A stretch of DNA of 64,000 nucleotides from positions 99,167,701 through 99,231,700 of the forward strand of contig CM060953.1 of the NCBI GenBank assembly GCA_030765055.1, written 5' to 3'. Each line of letters starts with the position of its first letter. Position 1 is the stretch's first letter. Below the pieces are notes generated by a model that did no database searches, was not told where the DNA came from, and worked only from the letters and a program-made list of their open reading frames with translations. This DNA comes from Mantis religiosa. Its lineage: Eukaryota > Arthropoda > Insecta > Mantodea > Mantidae. This document shows positions 10,936 to 22,724 of the stretch, in pieces. The translations under genes and the position numbers were made by a program.

Positions 10936-10969
10936 GACTAGTTTCCAAGGCATTCGCCTCCATTTTCAA
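10936..10969 (-). ncRNA. Degenerate hammerhead-like core, PLE B left end
   Basis: On the minus strand: TTGAAAA in place of CTGANGA, an extra T, stem II GGAGGC / GCCTTG with one mismatch, GAAAC, TA, GTC. The core carries C3-to-U and G8-to-A changes and is probably inactive. Confidence 0.5.
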
Positions 10970-13017
10970 TCTCTTTCCAACTGGCATCTGTTGTCTGCTC
11001 TCTCTCTCTGGTGGTGGAACTATGAACTTCTTTGTCAAATTATCTTCTGGTGGATTTCAAAGTTCATTACGCGATCCTTATTTTTCCATATGAGTATGTT
11101 CTCCCATGTTGTCAATTTATTTTGGTTTATCACTCCTTTTAATAATTTTGGATTTGGATCGATGTCATGGTTTGCATACCAAAAATGAAATGCTACTGCT
11201 GACTTTTCTTGTTTCAATCTGATGTTTCTAAAATGCTCTTTGACTTTGGTATTTTAGATTTCTTTTAGTTTGACCTATGCAGCATTTTTCACAATTCTTA
11301 CAACTTATCTGGTATATTCCGGATATGTTAACTGATGGGATTTCATCTTTTGTTTTTGAATTTAGCAATTTTAAAATTGAGTGTCTATTAGTAGGTGCCA
11401 AGGTGATATTTTGTTTCTTGAAGATCTTTTTAAATTTATTAAATGTTTTTGGGTGATATGTGAATGAACTGAATATGCTGTTATTTTCTTTTTCTTTTGT
11501 AAATGTGGTTGCTTCCTTAATGGTTTTCTTTAGTTTAGCTTTTCTAATTTTCTTCAACACCAAACTTTTGTTGTATCCATTTTCTTCTGCTATGTGTAGT
11601 ATTGTTTTTTGTTCTTTGAAATATTCTACTTTTTCCATGGGTATGTTGACTAGTTTGTGTGTAAGGCTGTTTATTATTGCATGTTTATGTGTAATTGGGT
11701 TGTGGCTATTATTTTTATGTAATTTTCTGAATGTGTTGGTTTCCTGTAAATTCCTAATTTTATTTTTGTGTCATTCCTCATGATATTTAGATCCAAGAAA
11801 GAGAGTTGTCCATTGGTTTCCTTTTCTATAGTAAATTTTATAGATCTTTCTTGCAGATTGAGTAATTTTAATGCATCTTCTAAATGTTTATTCGGTACAA
11901 TTGCAAAGATGTTGTCAACATATCTATACCAAACTTTGAAGATCAATGGGAAGGACTTTTTGATTTGTGTTTCAAATGCACTCATAAATAAGTTAGCCAA
12001 AAAAGGTGAAAGTGGATTGCCCATTGATAACCCTGATTTCAACTTGTGTTTTCCATTAAAGCTGAAGAAAGCTGAAGAAGTTTTTCAATTGTACCGAATA
12101 AACATTTAGAAGATGCATTAAAATTACTCAATCTGCAAGAAAGGACTATAAAATTCACTATAGAAAAGGAAACCAATGGACAACTCTCTTTCTTGGATCT
12201 AAATATCATCAGGAATGACACAAAAATAAAATTTGGAATTTACAGGAAACCAACACATTCAGGAAATTACATAAAAAATAATAGCCACAACCCAATTACA
12301 CATAAACATGCAATAATAAACAGCCTTACACACAGACTAGTCAACATACCCATGGAAAAAGAAGAATATTTCAAAGAACAAAAAACAATATTACACATAG
12401 CAGAAGAAAATGGATACAACAAAAGTTTGGTGTTGAAGAAAATTAGAAAAGCTAAACTAAAGAAAACCATTAAGGAACAACCACATTTACAAAAGAAAAA
12501 GAAAGCAACAGCATATTCAGTTCATTCACATATCACCCAAAAACATTTAATAAATTTAAAAAGATCTTCAAGAAACAAAATATCACCTTGGCACCTACTA
12601 ATAGACACTCAATTTTAAAATTGCTAAATTCAAAAACAAAAGATGAAATCCCATCAGTTAACAGATCCGGTATATACCAGATAAGTTGTAAGAATTGTGA
12701 AAAATGCTACATAGGTCAAACTAAAAGAAATCTAAAAACCAGAGTCAAAGAGCACTTTAGAAACATCAGATTGAAACAAGAAGATAAGTCAGCAGTAGCA
12801 TTTCACTTTTGGAATGAAAACCATGACATTGATCCAAATCCAAAATTATTAAAAGAAGTGATAAACCAAAATAAATTGAAAACATGGGAGAACATATTCA
12901 TGTGGAAAAATAAAGATCGCGTAATGAACTTTGAAATCCCACCAGTAGATAATTTGACAAAGAAGTTCATAGTTCCACCACCAGAGAGAGCAGACAACAG
13001 ATGCCAGTTGGAAAGAG

Positions 13018-13054
13018 ATTGAAAATGGAGGCGAATGCCTTTGAAACTAGTGTC
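13018..13054 (+). ncRNA. Degenerate hammerhead-like core, PLE B right end
   Basis: Same layout as the left end: TTGAAAA, T, stem II GGAGGC / GCCTTT (6 pairs including G-U), GAAAC at 13043-13047, then GTC at 13052-13054. The same two core substitutions are present. Confidence 0.5.
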
Positions 13055-13128
13055 TCATAAATATGAACAAGTAAGTGACGAGTATTAATAAACCAACTAC
13101 AAATAGTTTCTGAGAGAACAATGGATAT

Positions 13129-13675
13129 TTAATAAACGGCTAATGCCACCAAAAATTTATTTGAAGTAAATGTGTTTTATAGATATCTATAGTTTATTTT
13201 GTGGCATACATTTTGTCTATCTTTCTATGTTTACCAGTTATACAAAATTTGTTTTAAATGAAGAGGACTTAACATGATATTCCCAGAAATTTCAAGATAT
13301 GCATTTTATCATGTTAAATATTTAAATAATTTAATATTGGTTCAAAATCATTACAGATTATTTTTACTATAGAAATAGAAGATGAATTGTATTCTACCCA
13401 AAAATCAATACTAAATTTTACCAGAAGTTCTTGTGAGTCTCCGTGAATCCAGATAAAGTATTTTTTGTAGAAGGTTCATAATTATTATGCATGCACAAAT
13501 AGCATAACTGAAAAAGAAAAGCAGTTAAATACCAAGCCTGTTATTTTAAGTTAAGTGACATTCCTGAATGAGCCATTAGGTTTCCAAGAAAAACTCCAAC
13601 CCCAAATTATTTTCTACATGGAAAAGTTTTGTATTTTCTCAAAGATGGCTGTTAATTATTTTGTATGTTTAAGAT
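13129..13675. other. Intron sequence, possible 3' UTR remnant
   Basis: AT-rich sequence directly after the PLE B TSD, with AATAAA at 13130-13135. Otherwise nothing supported. Confidence 0.4.
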
Positions 13676-14860
13676 ACACTGCTGTTTGTGAAAATTGCAA
13701 CACCAAGAAGGGAATGCATGAATGCAATAAATTTAATACCATGACCGTTGAATCCTAATATTCAGTATTTGGCGTAGACTCCATGTTCTGCAATTAGAAC
13801 TGCTATATGCCATGACATTGAATAAAAAAGATTCTGAATAAGTTCTTGTGGGATTTCCCTCCATGCAGTTTGTATTCGAGCCCACAAATCTGTATCATTG
13901 GTTACCGGAGGATTGTGACCTACCAGGTGCCGACCAACCATATCCCAGACCTGTTTGATGGGCAACATGTCAGGCAAACATGCAGGCTAGGGAAGCAATG
14001 GAACCATTGCTCCTTGAAGAAGACTTGCACATTCCTTGCAATATGTTGCCAGGCATTCTGCTGAAATGTGGTCTGTGGAGATGCCTGAAGCAGAGTGAGT
14101 ACCTCAGGCTCTAAAACCACTTTTGGATACTGGTTACTGTTCAAGTGCTCTCAATTCATAGGAGGCGAGATCGGTTGTAACTGGTGGTGCCTCAAACCAT
14201 AACACCTGGTGTTTGTCCACTATGCTGCACTATGCTGTCCAGGTTGTGCTCACCATAGTATTGTTGGACACATATATGGCCTTCATTATAGGACACATTG
14301 AAGCAGGACTTGTCCAAAAAGACTACATTTTACCATCCAGCACTCCAGAACTATGTTCACGTGCCCATTGCAGTCGGAGGAACTTGTGATTTCTGGACAA
14401 TGGAAGCTAATATAATGCATGTATGCAACCCGTCCAACCTGCAGCAAACAGTGACAAACTGTTGATGCAGTCAAATTCACACCCAAAGCAGTAGTGCTCC
14501 AGTGTCAAGCCAACAATATGGATGAAGCTGTAGGTTGCATTATGGCCATGTGGACAAGATGACGGTCATCCTATGCTGTGGTCATCTTCCATGGTCCAGT
14601 ACCCACTGTATACTGTGTACAACCTTCATCTATCCACAGCTTTCACAGATTCAGCACTGTCATAGCAGCATGCCCTGCACAAGTCAAAATGTCATGGTAT
14701 AACTAACTCCCTTCCCAGAGACCTATCATTCTGTCCTGTTTTAATTTGCATATTAATGTTGACTGCCTTTGATGTCAGTGAGGCACACTGGCATTCACTT
14801 TATTGTTTGCACTTTGATATCTCTGCACTGATTTTACTTGGTACAACACTGACCTTGTGA
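13676..14860 (-). mobile_element. Tc1-like transposon relic
   Basis: On the minus strand, broken frames give a Tc1-type transposase. HTH-proximal text at 14486-14286 reads GVNLTASTVCHCLLQVGRV. The DDE core lies around 14144-13920 (PQTTFQQNAWQHIARNVQVF). The region after the last catalytic residue is at 13977-13762 (LPIKQVWDMVGRHLVGHNPP). The low-coordinate end resembles a Tc1-family terminal repeat, ACACTGCTGTTTGTGAAAAT at 13676-13695. Several frameshifts and stops; inactive. The other terminus is not defined. Confidence 0.8.
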
Positions 14861-16596
14861 CCGACATGACAGGACTCTGCTTGAAGTACACGTACCCCAT
14901 CTCTCTGCAATCCTATTCACTTATTGCTTGCACACTCTTCTACATTTTCACTATGGAGTTATTCGAGAAATTCTTTCATAGTGTTGCAATGTTGACAAGC
15001 ACAGTGTATTTTAATGTATATATTGAATTTTCGGTCATTTCCTGTTCACTCTACATGACTTTTGTGTAATTGAAATGAAATTGAAATTGACTGAATACTA
15101 AAGGCGTAATATATGTGAGGTTACTCCTGCTGCCAGGTCTGTCCCATATGTATTCAGAGCAGCCTTTTGCAATACACTTTTTCAGCAGTCTTCTACATAA
15201 GTGCCTGTGTTTCTTTTCATTAGTCTTATTGTTGTATCCTTCCAATGTTATACAGTTGTAGTGACTTCTTTTCACATTACTGACTTTTATAGATCAACCA
15301 CTTACCTCTTTATAGGCTCCTCTCCCCCCCCCCCCCACTTACATTAGCATTAAAGGGTATCATAAATCAATTCATTACTACCTTTTTGTTATCATCCATT
15401 ACCTCTCTTTTTTTAACATATCATAACCCAATTTTGTCTTTCATATGGCATGGTATTTCTGGTTTCTTTATACTGTTCAAAAATATGTCTTAATCACTTC
15501 CCTATTTACCAGCCAATTCCTGTTTGATCCTCCCATATCCTCATTGTCCTTTTCTGCTTATTTCTTTTCTGCCCCAACAAAGTGCATTTCTCACCCCTTA
15601 TCTCATATACCCAATTATACTGATCATAAACTACATCTTCACTTTGTGTACACTTTTCTTGGGAATCACTCCCATTGACCTAGCAACATTGGTTGTGTTC
15701 TTCTAATGTTGTATTTATTGATAATTTAAAATGTCATAAATATGCCCAATTTCACTTGTCAATGTTCAGTTCTTCTGTGTTCTATTAATTATTTTAATAG
15801 TTCTCTTTTCTCATAGCCTAAGTCTCTGTTGAAGCAAATGTTGGTACCTTTGTTTCTTCACCTACTTTATCACCGTAAAAAGTAGTTGTGTACTTGTAAA
15901 TGTTGCTAATATTTTCTCCTTCGAATTCTCTTCCCAAAGCAGAAGCATCGCAGAGGTTATATCTTATCTCCACTCCTAGTCTTTCTTCTGATAGATTTTG
16001 TACTTTGTCTCTTCAATTTCCAAAGTTAAGTTGTTTTTTCTGTTCATATTCTCTAAATCCTCCACTTGTCTTTTTGTAGTCCAGATTTCTCTCATAATTT
16101 CATCTAATTTATTATCTTGCCTTTTTCATTTTCTTTATTATTTCAACATATTTTCTAATTTCTGAAACTCTTGTAGAACTTCTATGTTGTGGCTATAGTT
16201 ACCATGATCTCTGCCACCTGAGTGCATGTCCTCTTTTTACTGCCCCTTGATTACTGTGACTTTTGAATGATTAGTAAAGCATAAAAGAAGGGCAATTGAG
16301 GTATTCGTTATTGGTTTAAATTTTCAAATTCTTTAACTTTTCTAAATAGAAGTTCTTTTTTTTTATGGTCATGCAAAGGCATGGACATTTGGCTATCATA
16401 CAGCACACTCTTAACCAATTGTACTCTGAAGCAAAATTTGTGAATGTGAATTGAAATTTTGTCTGGATTAACATTTTGGATTTTGACTGGTTAGTTCTGT
16501 AGCAGGAACTATCAGCTTTAGTACAAATTATTTGTAGAAGAGCAAGTAAAGCAAGACATGTGAATATAATACATTTTGTTTCTCGTTCCTTTTAAG
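14861..16596. other. Intron sequence without recognised features
   Basis: Long AT-rich, pyrimidine-rich stretch with a 13-C homopolymer at 15324-15336. Short open frames (for example 15445-15678) lack domain content. No repeat ends, RNA fold or exon signals were trusted apart from the acceptor at 16591-16596. Confidence 0.45.
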
Positions 16597-16716
16597 ATCC
16601 ACTTCTAAGACATTATAGGCAAAGAATGGAGTGGAGGATTAATAATGACGTAGATGATCCCATAGTCCTTGATCCCAAAAGTAATGGTATCTTTCCATGG
16701 CAAAGAGTGCAGAAAG
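16597..16716 (+). CDS. Unidentified exon-like segment C
   Basis: After a pyrimidine-rich acceptor (CGTTCCTTTTAAG ending at 16596), an open segment reads in phase 1 as DPLLRHYRQRMEWRINNDVD, then DPIVLDPKSNGIFPWQRVQK. Two donors are possible: AAAG|GTCTGA at 16717 (phase 1 out, a symmetric 120-nt exon) or CAA|GTAAAT at 16728 (phase 0 out). With the second donor, segments A and C together form a stop-free 70-codon insert that would be in frame with both flanking TAF13 exons. The peptide looks protein-like (charged, Pro/Trp-rich) but I do not recognise it. It may belong to an unrelated same-strand gene. Confidence 0.4.
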
Positions 16717-16919
16717 GTCTGAGCCAAGTAAATATCTTACTGGAGCTGAAAGTGGGCAGGTTGCTATGTTTAACATTTTCATTAATGTTTTAAATTAATG
16801 CATTTGGAAACTTATTTAAAGGATTGAGATGTTGCATTTTAATGTTGTAAGTTAGACATTTAAGGCAACAAAATTAGTTCTGGACTTTAAAAAATAGCAT
16901 ATACATAACTTGTGTAAAA

Positions 16920-17185
16920 AGAGTTTAAGCTGATAACAGTGAAGCAATACAAATATTACACTAAAATATAATTTGTTGCAAACTTTATCTTTTTAAGAAA
17001 ATTGATACATTCTTCACAGAACTAATGAGGTTAGATTCACAAATATTTACTTGCATCATCTATCCAATAAATATGAAGTAAATATTTGAGAGACTAGTCT
17101 CTTGAGTTCTGTGAAGAATTTACCAGTTTTCTTAAAAAGATAAGTGAAATTTGTAATAAAAAATTATATTTTATTGTAATATAGA
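16920..17185. mobile_element. Palindromic PLE-terminal-like unit
   Basis: Inverted arms of about 65-70 bp (near 16965-17026 and 17108-17175; for example 'tctttttaagaaaa' / 'ttttcttaaaaaga') enclose about 80 bp. That middle includes GAGACTAGTCTCTC on the minus strand, resembling the GAAACTAGTCTCTC of the PLE B end. The left flank 'aagctgataacagtgaagcaat' type sequence is shared with 57385-57410. Probably a solo hammerhead-type PLE end, strongly decayed. Confidence 0.5.
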
Positions 17186-17689
17186 AGTCTGTTTACTGGC
17201 ATCACTTACAAAAAAAAAAAGGTACATATTTCAAGAGATAAATTCTGCTATCAACCTGATGGTGATTGCAGGAGTGTGATGTTTGTGTTAAAGACTGTTG
17301 TGCTAATATCTTCCTTTGGTGTCTTACAAATCAAAAGTTGAAAACTGGAGCTTTGATTTTCAGAATCATGTTCTTTGAGACTTATTTGAAATTCTAGGCA
17401 AAAGGGCACTGCTACCGTTGATATTTCTTCTTGTTTATACTTCAGATTCCTGTTCATGGGATGTGGGATAGTATGTGAATGTGGGTGTTTTTCAGAAAGT
17501 CAAAATTTGGGTGACTTTCAAATATGTAACATGTAATACATCATAACTTTAAAGATTTCTAATGGCAGGTAAAAACTACTTAAGAACATATGTAATAGAG
17601 GTTAAATTAATGAGTTTTGGCTAAAAAAAACAAAGTTTAATTTTTATAACATTAATGGAAGTAAGAATCACTTCATGAACTGAGATATA
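17186..17689. other. Intron sequence without recognised features
   Basis: AT-rich sequence with a short poly-A at 17210-17220. Nothing supported. Confidence 0.45.
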
Positions 17690-18775
17690 TATTTATATTA
17701 CACAGAAAAAGGCTTTCTAATAACATATGTAGTACTTAATATTAATACAGCACAAGTTCAGAAACTTTAAGAATAAGTAACATATAAATCCTTTCATGGA
17801 AGTGTTGAAAACAGTGTTGTTTAAATTAAATTAATTAGGAGTCTATTAATGACACAAAACAACACTTTTAAATTTTCCCGGAACCAGTTTCTGAGGCCTT
17901 CCCTCTATCTTCAGCCGGACATCGACTTGTTCTCATTGGTGTAGCTGGCAATATTTTGTCATCGGTCTCCTCTGGTGGCGGTTCAAGGAACTTGCTGAAC
18001 AAATCTTTCTGGGGGATGTCGAAATTGAATACTTTGTTCCTATTTTTTGAAATAAAGATTTGTTCCCATGTGGACAGTTCTTCTTTTCCTGTTGTATGTT
18101 TTAGTAATTTTGGTTCTGGATTTATGTTGTGGTTTTTTTCCCAAAAATGCGTGGCAACTGCTGATTTTTCTAATTGTTTGTATTTTATGTTCCTAAAGTG
18201 TTCCTTTGCTCTTGTTTCTAAATTTCTTTTGGTTTTTTCCAATATAAATTTGACTACAGTCACAGCATTCAATTTTATATGTACCAGATTTTTTGTTAGA
18301 TGGAATGGCATCTTTGATGTTTGAGCAAATTAGGTTTTTAAGGAGTAATGGTTCACTGGAGCTAGTTGAATGTTTTGTTTTGTGAAGACTTTTTTGAATT
18401 TATCAAAGGCCCATGGATGGTAAGTAAATTTTCTGAAGATCATTTTAGTTTCTGTAGCTGAGAGGGTTGTGGTTTCCTTTAGTAGTTTCTTCTTTTTTGC
18501 TAAGTTCACTTTTTTGTCTACTAGTGATTTGGGGAAGTCATTTTTCTGTGCTATTTCAATAATTTTGTTGTATTCTATTTTGTATTCTTCTGCTGTGAGA
18601 GGGATGTTGACCAGTCTGTGTGCTAAACTATTAAAGATTGCCTGTTTGTGGGATCTTGGATTGTAGCCATTAGCTTTTATGTAGTTGTCTGTCTGTGTTG
18701 GTTTTCTGTAAATGCCAAAGTTTATTCTATTTTTATTTCTGATTATTTTTAGATCTAAAAATGGTAATGGTATAT
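17690..18775 (-). mobile_element. Penelope-like element C
   Basis: The minus strand encodes the RT thumb/linker and a degenerate GIY-YIG endonuclease. From 18770 downward it reads INFGIYRKPTQTDNYIKANG, SLAHRLVNIPLTAEEY, AFDKFKKVFTKQNIQLAPVN, then a broken GIY-YIG and SAVATHFWEKNHNINPEPKL (18160-18100), ending ILPATPMRTSRCPAEDRG. Upstream RT is missing. The 3' end has an intact-looking hammerhead core and then a tail (17875-17690) related to the tandem array at 26881-27372. No TSD could be identified. Confidence 0.9.
17882..17914 (-). ncRNA. Hammerhead-like core, PLE C
   Basis: Minus strand: CTGAAGA (17914-17908), one extra T, stem II with GAGG / CCTC, GAAAC (17891-17887), TG, then GTT. All conserved core positions are present. 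Confidence 0.55.
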
Positions 18776-19633
18776 ATTAGCTTCAAAATTTCTCATTGAA
18801 ATAAACTAAATGAAGTCAGATTTGGGAAAATATTACTGTTGTTGATTTAGGAAAATATCTGTCCTTGAAAATTCTATTGTGCAGTGGTGTTGAATTTTCT
18901 GATAAGATGCAAGTTTTAACTCCACAGTCCCCGTAAATTCTTTACAATTCAGTTGAACTGTAGGTAGTGCTGCTGTTGCTACAATATTATATTGTGTAGT
19001 TTCTTGTATGGTTATAATCATATTGTAATACAGCTTTACATATTGAAAGAATGATCATAATCGCTTTGTGTAATTCGGTAATATAATGTATTACTGATGT
19101 TACTTTATATAATACTGTTTCAAATAAAAATAAGTTACTGATGAAGCAGGATGTAAAACATCAGAGTAAGACAAACAACAGAGTGCTATCTCAGGTTCAA
19201 TTGTGTCAACCACAAGGGCATAGTACATTTTACTCCTGAGTAAAATACAGTTTAACAAAAGCAATTTTGGTTTCAAGTCTTATATTAGGGTAAAAGGTTA
19301 TTCAAACTTCTGTAAAATATTGCTGAAAAAGTATTTGTGGTTCCTCGTTTATGGACTGAAAGAGGCTGAAGCTCCATTAATTAGTATTTTTTTCTTATCA
19401 ATTATTGAAACATTGTCTGGAAATGAAATTTCATTAGTATAATAGTGAAGTTGCATCATAAATTTCACAAAGTACATTGATTATTTCCAGATTCAAGTGT
19501 AATGGTTATGTAATGCGTTCTTCTTTGCTTCAGTTTCACTAAAACAGAATCATTATTTCCCGGAGAAACAAGATCATGTATTTCAATGTTAGCAGCATGT
19601 TAATCAGTGTCTTAATCAGAATATACACATGAA
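18776..19633. other. Intron sequence without recognised features
   Basis: AT-rich sequence between PLE C and the hAT terminus. No open frame with recognisable content. Confidence 0.45.
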
Positions 19634-19721
19634 CAGTGGCAGCTCGTAAGCGTTTTTCTTGGTGGGGCCAGATGTGAAGATGCTTGCAATGAAATTAAAG
19701 TGGTATTATACCTTTTAAAAC

Positions 19722-19930
19722 AGATCTCCTTTATTAAATTATAGATGAGTCGTATTTATTACATATCAGCTTCACTACATGTTTCGCGAACCATCGTTCT
19801 CGAAACATATCCTCAATATAGGCATGTAAGTGAAGCTGATATGTAATAAATACAACTCATCTATAATTTAATAATTGTTTCGCTTCACTGTGGTGTTCCA
19901 ATACAGTTAAATTTCGATAGATCTCCTTTA
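19722..19930 (-). mobile_element. Second solo palindromic PLE-type unit with 12-bp TSD
   Basis: A 185-bp insertion (19734-19918) lies between direct repeats 'agatctccttta' (19722-19733, 19919-19930). Inverted arms of about 47 bp (19735-19781 / 19824-19871) enclose a loop. On the minus strand the loop contains TTGAGGAT, a GAAC / GTTC stem, GAAAC, AT, GTA: a diverged hammerhead layout. The paralogous hAT segment at 62770-62893 reads 'aaaacaggtcacctttagtt' without this insertion, giving an empty-site comparison. Confidence 0.8.
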
Positions 19931-20064
19931 GTTGCATTGCATTGCAATAGCAGGAATGTGTCAAAACACTATACATTTTTATCCATCAAATAATTAATAT
20001 TAATAGTATATTGCGATACTAATGTGGTAAGCGCTTTATATGGAATGAATAAAGGTTTGAAAAA

Positions 20065-20136
20065 ACTAGATGCTTGCCGGCCCAAATGACCTTGTTGTCG
20101 ACGGGCCCTAAAACACCACACACTAGATGCTTGCCG
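20065..20136 (+). mobile_element. 42-bp SINE 3'-end insertion with 15-bp TSD
   Basis: Direct repeats 'actagatgcttgccg' (20065-20079 and 20122-20136) flank only 42 bp, 20080-20121, ending in CCCTAAAACACCACAC. The same sequence occurs at about 54235-54280. This is an extremely 5'-truncated retroposed SINE tail. Confidence 0.85.
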
Positions 20137-21828
20137 AGTTTTTTCAATTTCTGAGATTGTGTTATGTGCTTACATGTGTATTGCATACTATTTTTTGCAC
20201 TATGTGTATTTATATAATTGTACAAATTGTAATTTCACAATATTTCAAAATGTGTTTCCTTACCGCACTAAGGCGTTTTGCATTGCCTATATGTGTTGCT
20301 GTGGAGAAATGACCACACTAGTGTGGGAATGTCAACTTATGATGCATAGCAACAATAACGGTAAGTATAGTATATTGGTTACATAGTGCAAAAAAGATAT
20401 AGTAGGACTCACCAAGTAGTAGTGTTACTTGTACAAGAACAGAGCATGAATAAGCGACAAACATTCCAGTCACACTGTTGAAGTTAGGGATTTCACCAAT
20501 TTCTTTTTTGTGAATGGAGCAAACAGCCAGGGAACAAAGCCTATCTTGGGCCCATGGTTTTCCTAATGAAATACTTAATTCTTTTCAATGTACTGAAACT
20601 TCTCTCTGCCTCAGCTGTTGAAACTAGATTTATTAGTGCAATTTGCAGCATTTTGTGCACTTTAGAAAATACTTCCTCAAAGGAGTGTTGTATCAAAAAA
20701 CTGAAATGTTCACTGACTGAAGAGATATCTTTAAATGTATTATAATAAATCCCTACAGTTTTTAACTTTTTGTAGGAAATAATTGGATTGTTATTTTATG
20801 CAAATTATCTTAGTGGGCAAGAAATTTTTCGTGAATGTAATAAATTTCTTTGGTTCAATAATTCCTAAAGTGTTGAATATATGAGACTGTTGGCAATTTC
20901 GTTTCATTTGGTTGACCACCGCATCACACACTTCTTTGATATCTGAATTCAGATTCACTGGAGAACTGTAATTCGGTTGCTTTCTTGAGGGAGGAGCAGT
21001 ATCTTTCAACCTGGTACCTTATAATGTTCTCACGAATTTCAAACACAACTGATACTAAATATTGCAAAGCATTAGATATTGTAACACTATTGGCAATTTG
21101 CATCTGAAGTGTATTTATAGAATGTCAACATGTTTCATGCAGAAAAAAGATTTAGAAGAAACAAAATTTCTCGGTTCAGTAAATTCTTCAAACCAAGAGC
21201 TTCCCATACTGTTACATCATCCCATCTATTTTACTCCTCAATCTTCCCGAAACACTAATAAATAGATGTTTTCATGAACACTGTTCACAACCTGTGATTG
21301 AAAGTTCCATCTTGTTGTAGAAGCAGCTGGAATATGTTTATTGCAAACTGAATGCAAAAAGATTACTCTGTTTTGGTGAGGACAATAAAAATATTGTGAA
21401 TCCACCAATGTTGGCAAAAAGTAACATCCTGAATAACTCAAGAGATTTTAAGCTTTTGGAACAAGCATTTTGTATAACCAAATTTAATTGGTGAGCATAG
21501 TACTGTACCGTACATATTTGGCTTATGGAAAAGATACCTGCATTAAAGTCGGAACATCTCCTTGGCTGACACTCATTACTAACATCTTATGTTTTCTTTC
21601 AATATTAAAATGTTGCAACTTCTTTATCAAAACAACATTGAGATCATTGACTGTTTGCGTTACAAATCTCTTCAGAAGAACAAAACCTTTCAACAGGTTT
21701 ACACCCTTTAATGTATTGTAAAATGACCAATTGACTGCGACAAACTGTGTCCATTTTTTCATCAGGCTGGACAGAAACATAATCCCCAGTATGCATGTCT
21801 TTAATTAGTGCCTTAATGTAAACCTAAT

Positions 21829-22724
21829 ACGAGGTGCATTCAAGTTATAACACCATCTTTTTTTTTTTTTTTTCCAGGACTGGGACCAAATAGGAACTTC
21901 TGGTGTTTTTAAAAATACCCGTGGACTCTTTGTAAATGTGCGACAGATGGCCACACTGTACAGTGCATAGAACTCTAGTGGCAGCGACAAGTGTTAGGAC
22001 TGTTTTTTAAGCTTAAAATGGCGACGTTTTCATTGAAAGAACAGCGTGTAAACATTCGTTTTCTCCATTTTCGTGATGTGACACCTATTGAAATTCATCA
22101 CCAGTTGAGTGAGGCATGTGGTGATGGTACCATGGATGTGTCTAATGTGCATTCCTGGGGTGCGACAGTCCAGTGAAGGCAGAACATCTTGTGACAACAA
22201 ACCAAGACATCGCCTCCAAAATTGGCATTTCCGTGGGATCTGTGCAGACAGTCCTGCATGAAGATCTGAAAATGCTCAATCAGCGATCCTCCAAAACAAT
22301 GTTCTCCACTCGCTGGATTATACCGTCAGACCAGCTGGTGCGAGGCCATGACTGTCTTGGTTTGTTGTCACACAATGTTCTGCCTTCATTGAACTGTCGC
22401 ACCCAGGAACGCACATTAGTCACATCTATGGTACCATCACCAAATGCCTCATTCAAAGGCAATGCATTTCAATAGGTGTTCAACACGAAAATGGTGAAAA
22501 CGAATGATTACACACTGTTCTTGCAAAGAAAACATTGACATTTTAAGTATCAAAAACAGTCCTAGCTCTTGTCACTGCCACTAGTTCTATGCACTGTACA
22601 GTCCTGCCATCTCTATTATGCATTCAGAAAGAGTCCACGTGTATTTTAAAGAAAACCAGAAGTTCCTATCTGGTCCAAATCCTGAGAAAAAAACTATATG
22701 TTATAACTTGAATGCACCTTGTAC
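21829..22724. mobile_element. Mariner fold-back: two transposase 5' halves head to head
   Basis: Terminal inverted repeats ACGAGGTGCATTCAAGTTAT (about 21830) and ATAACTTGAATGCACCTTGT (about 22723) are bounded by TA. The left half carries a mariner transposase N-terminus on the plus strand: MATFSLKEQRVNIRFLHFRD, then EIHHQLSEACGDGTMDVSNV and IASKIGISVGSVQTVLHED. The right half carries the same region on the minus strand: LNEAFGDGTIDVTNVRSWVR, then QFNEGRTLCDNKPRQSW. The catalytic C-terminal half is missing from both. It could only have been mobilised in trans. It lies inside the hAT relic. Confidence 0.88.

Larger units (their letters stand above)
10824..13128. mobile_element. Penelope-like element B: head-to-head inverted dimer with 14-bp TSD
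   Basis: Two PLE copies face each other. The minus copy runs from about 12066 down to 10838, the plus copy from about 12088 to 13114. Both encode the RT thumb, linker and GIY-YIG endonuclease. The plus copy reads SGIYQISCKNCEKCYIGQTK, with Cys residues between GIY and YIG, then AVAFHFWNENHDIDPNPKLL and the tail EIPPVDNLTKKFIVPPPE. The minus copy extends further into RT: KSGLSMGNPLSPFLANLFMS, then YVDNIFAIVP. Arms of about 1.05 kb surround a spacer of about 170 bp. The direct repeat 'agaacaatggatat' at 10824-10837 and 13115-13128 bounds the whole dimer, so it integrated as one unit. Both copies lack the RT N-terminus, and the plus copy is frameshifted near 12475-12620. Motif C has Asn where the second catalytic Asp is expected. 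Confidence 0.93.

Noticed and set aside
11460..12109. Hydrophobic plus-strand frames
   Set aside because: Antisense of the minus-strand PLE copy. The sense frame carries clear RT and GIY-YIG motifs.
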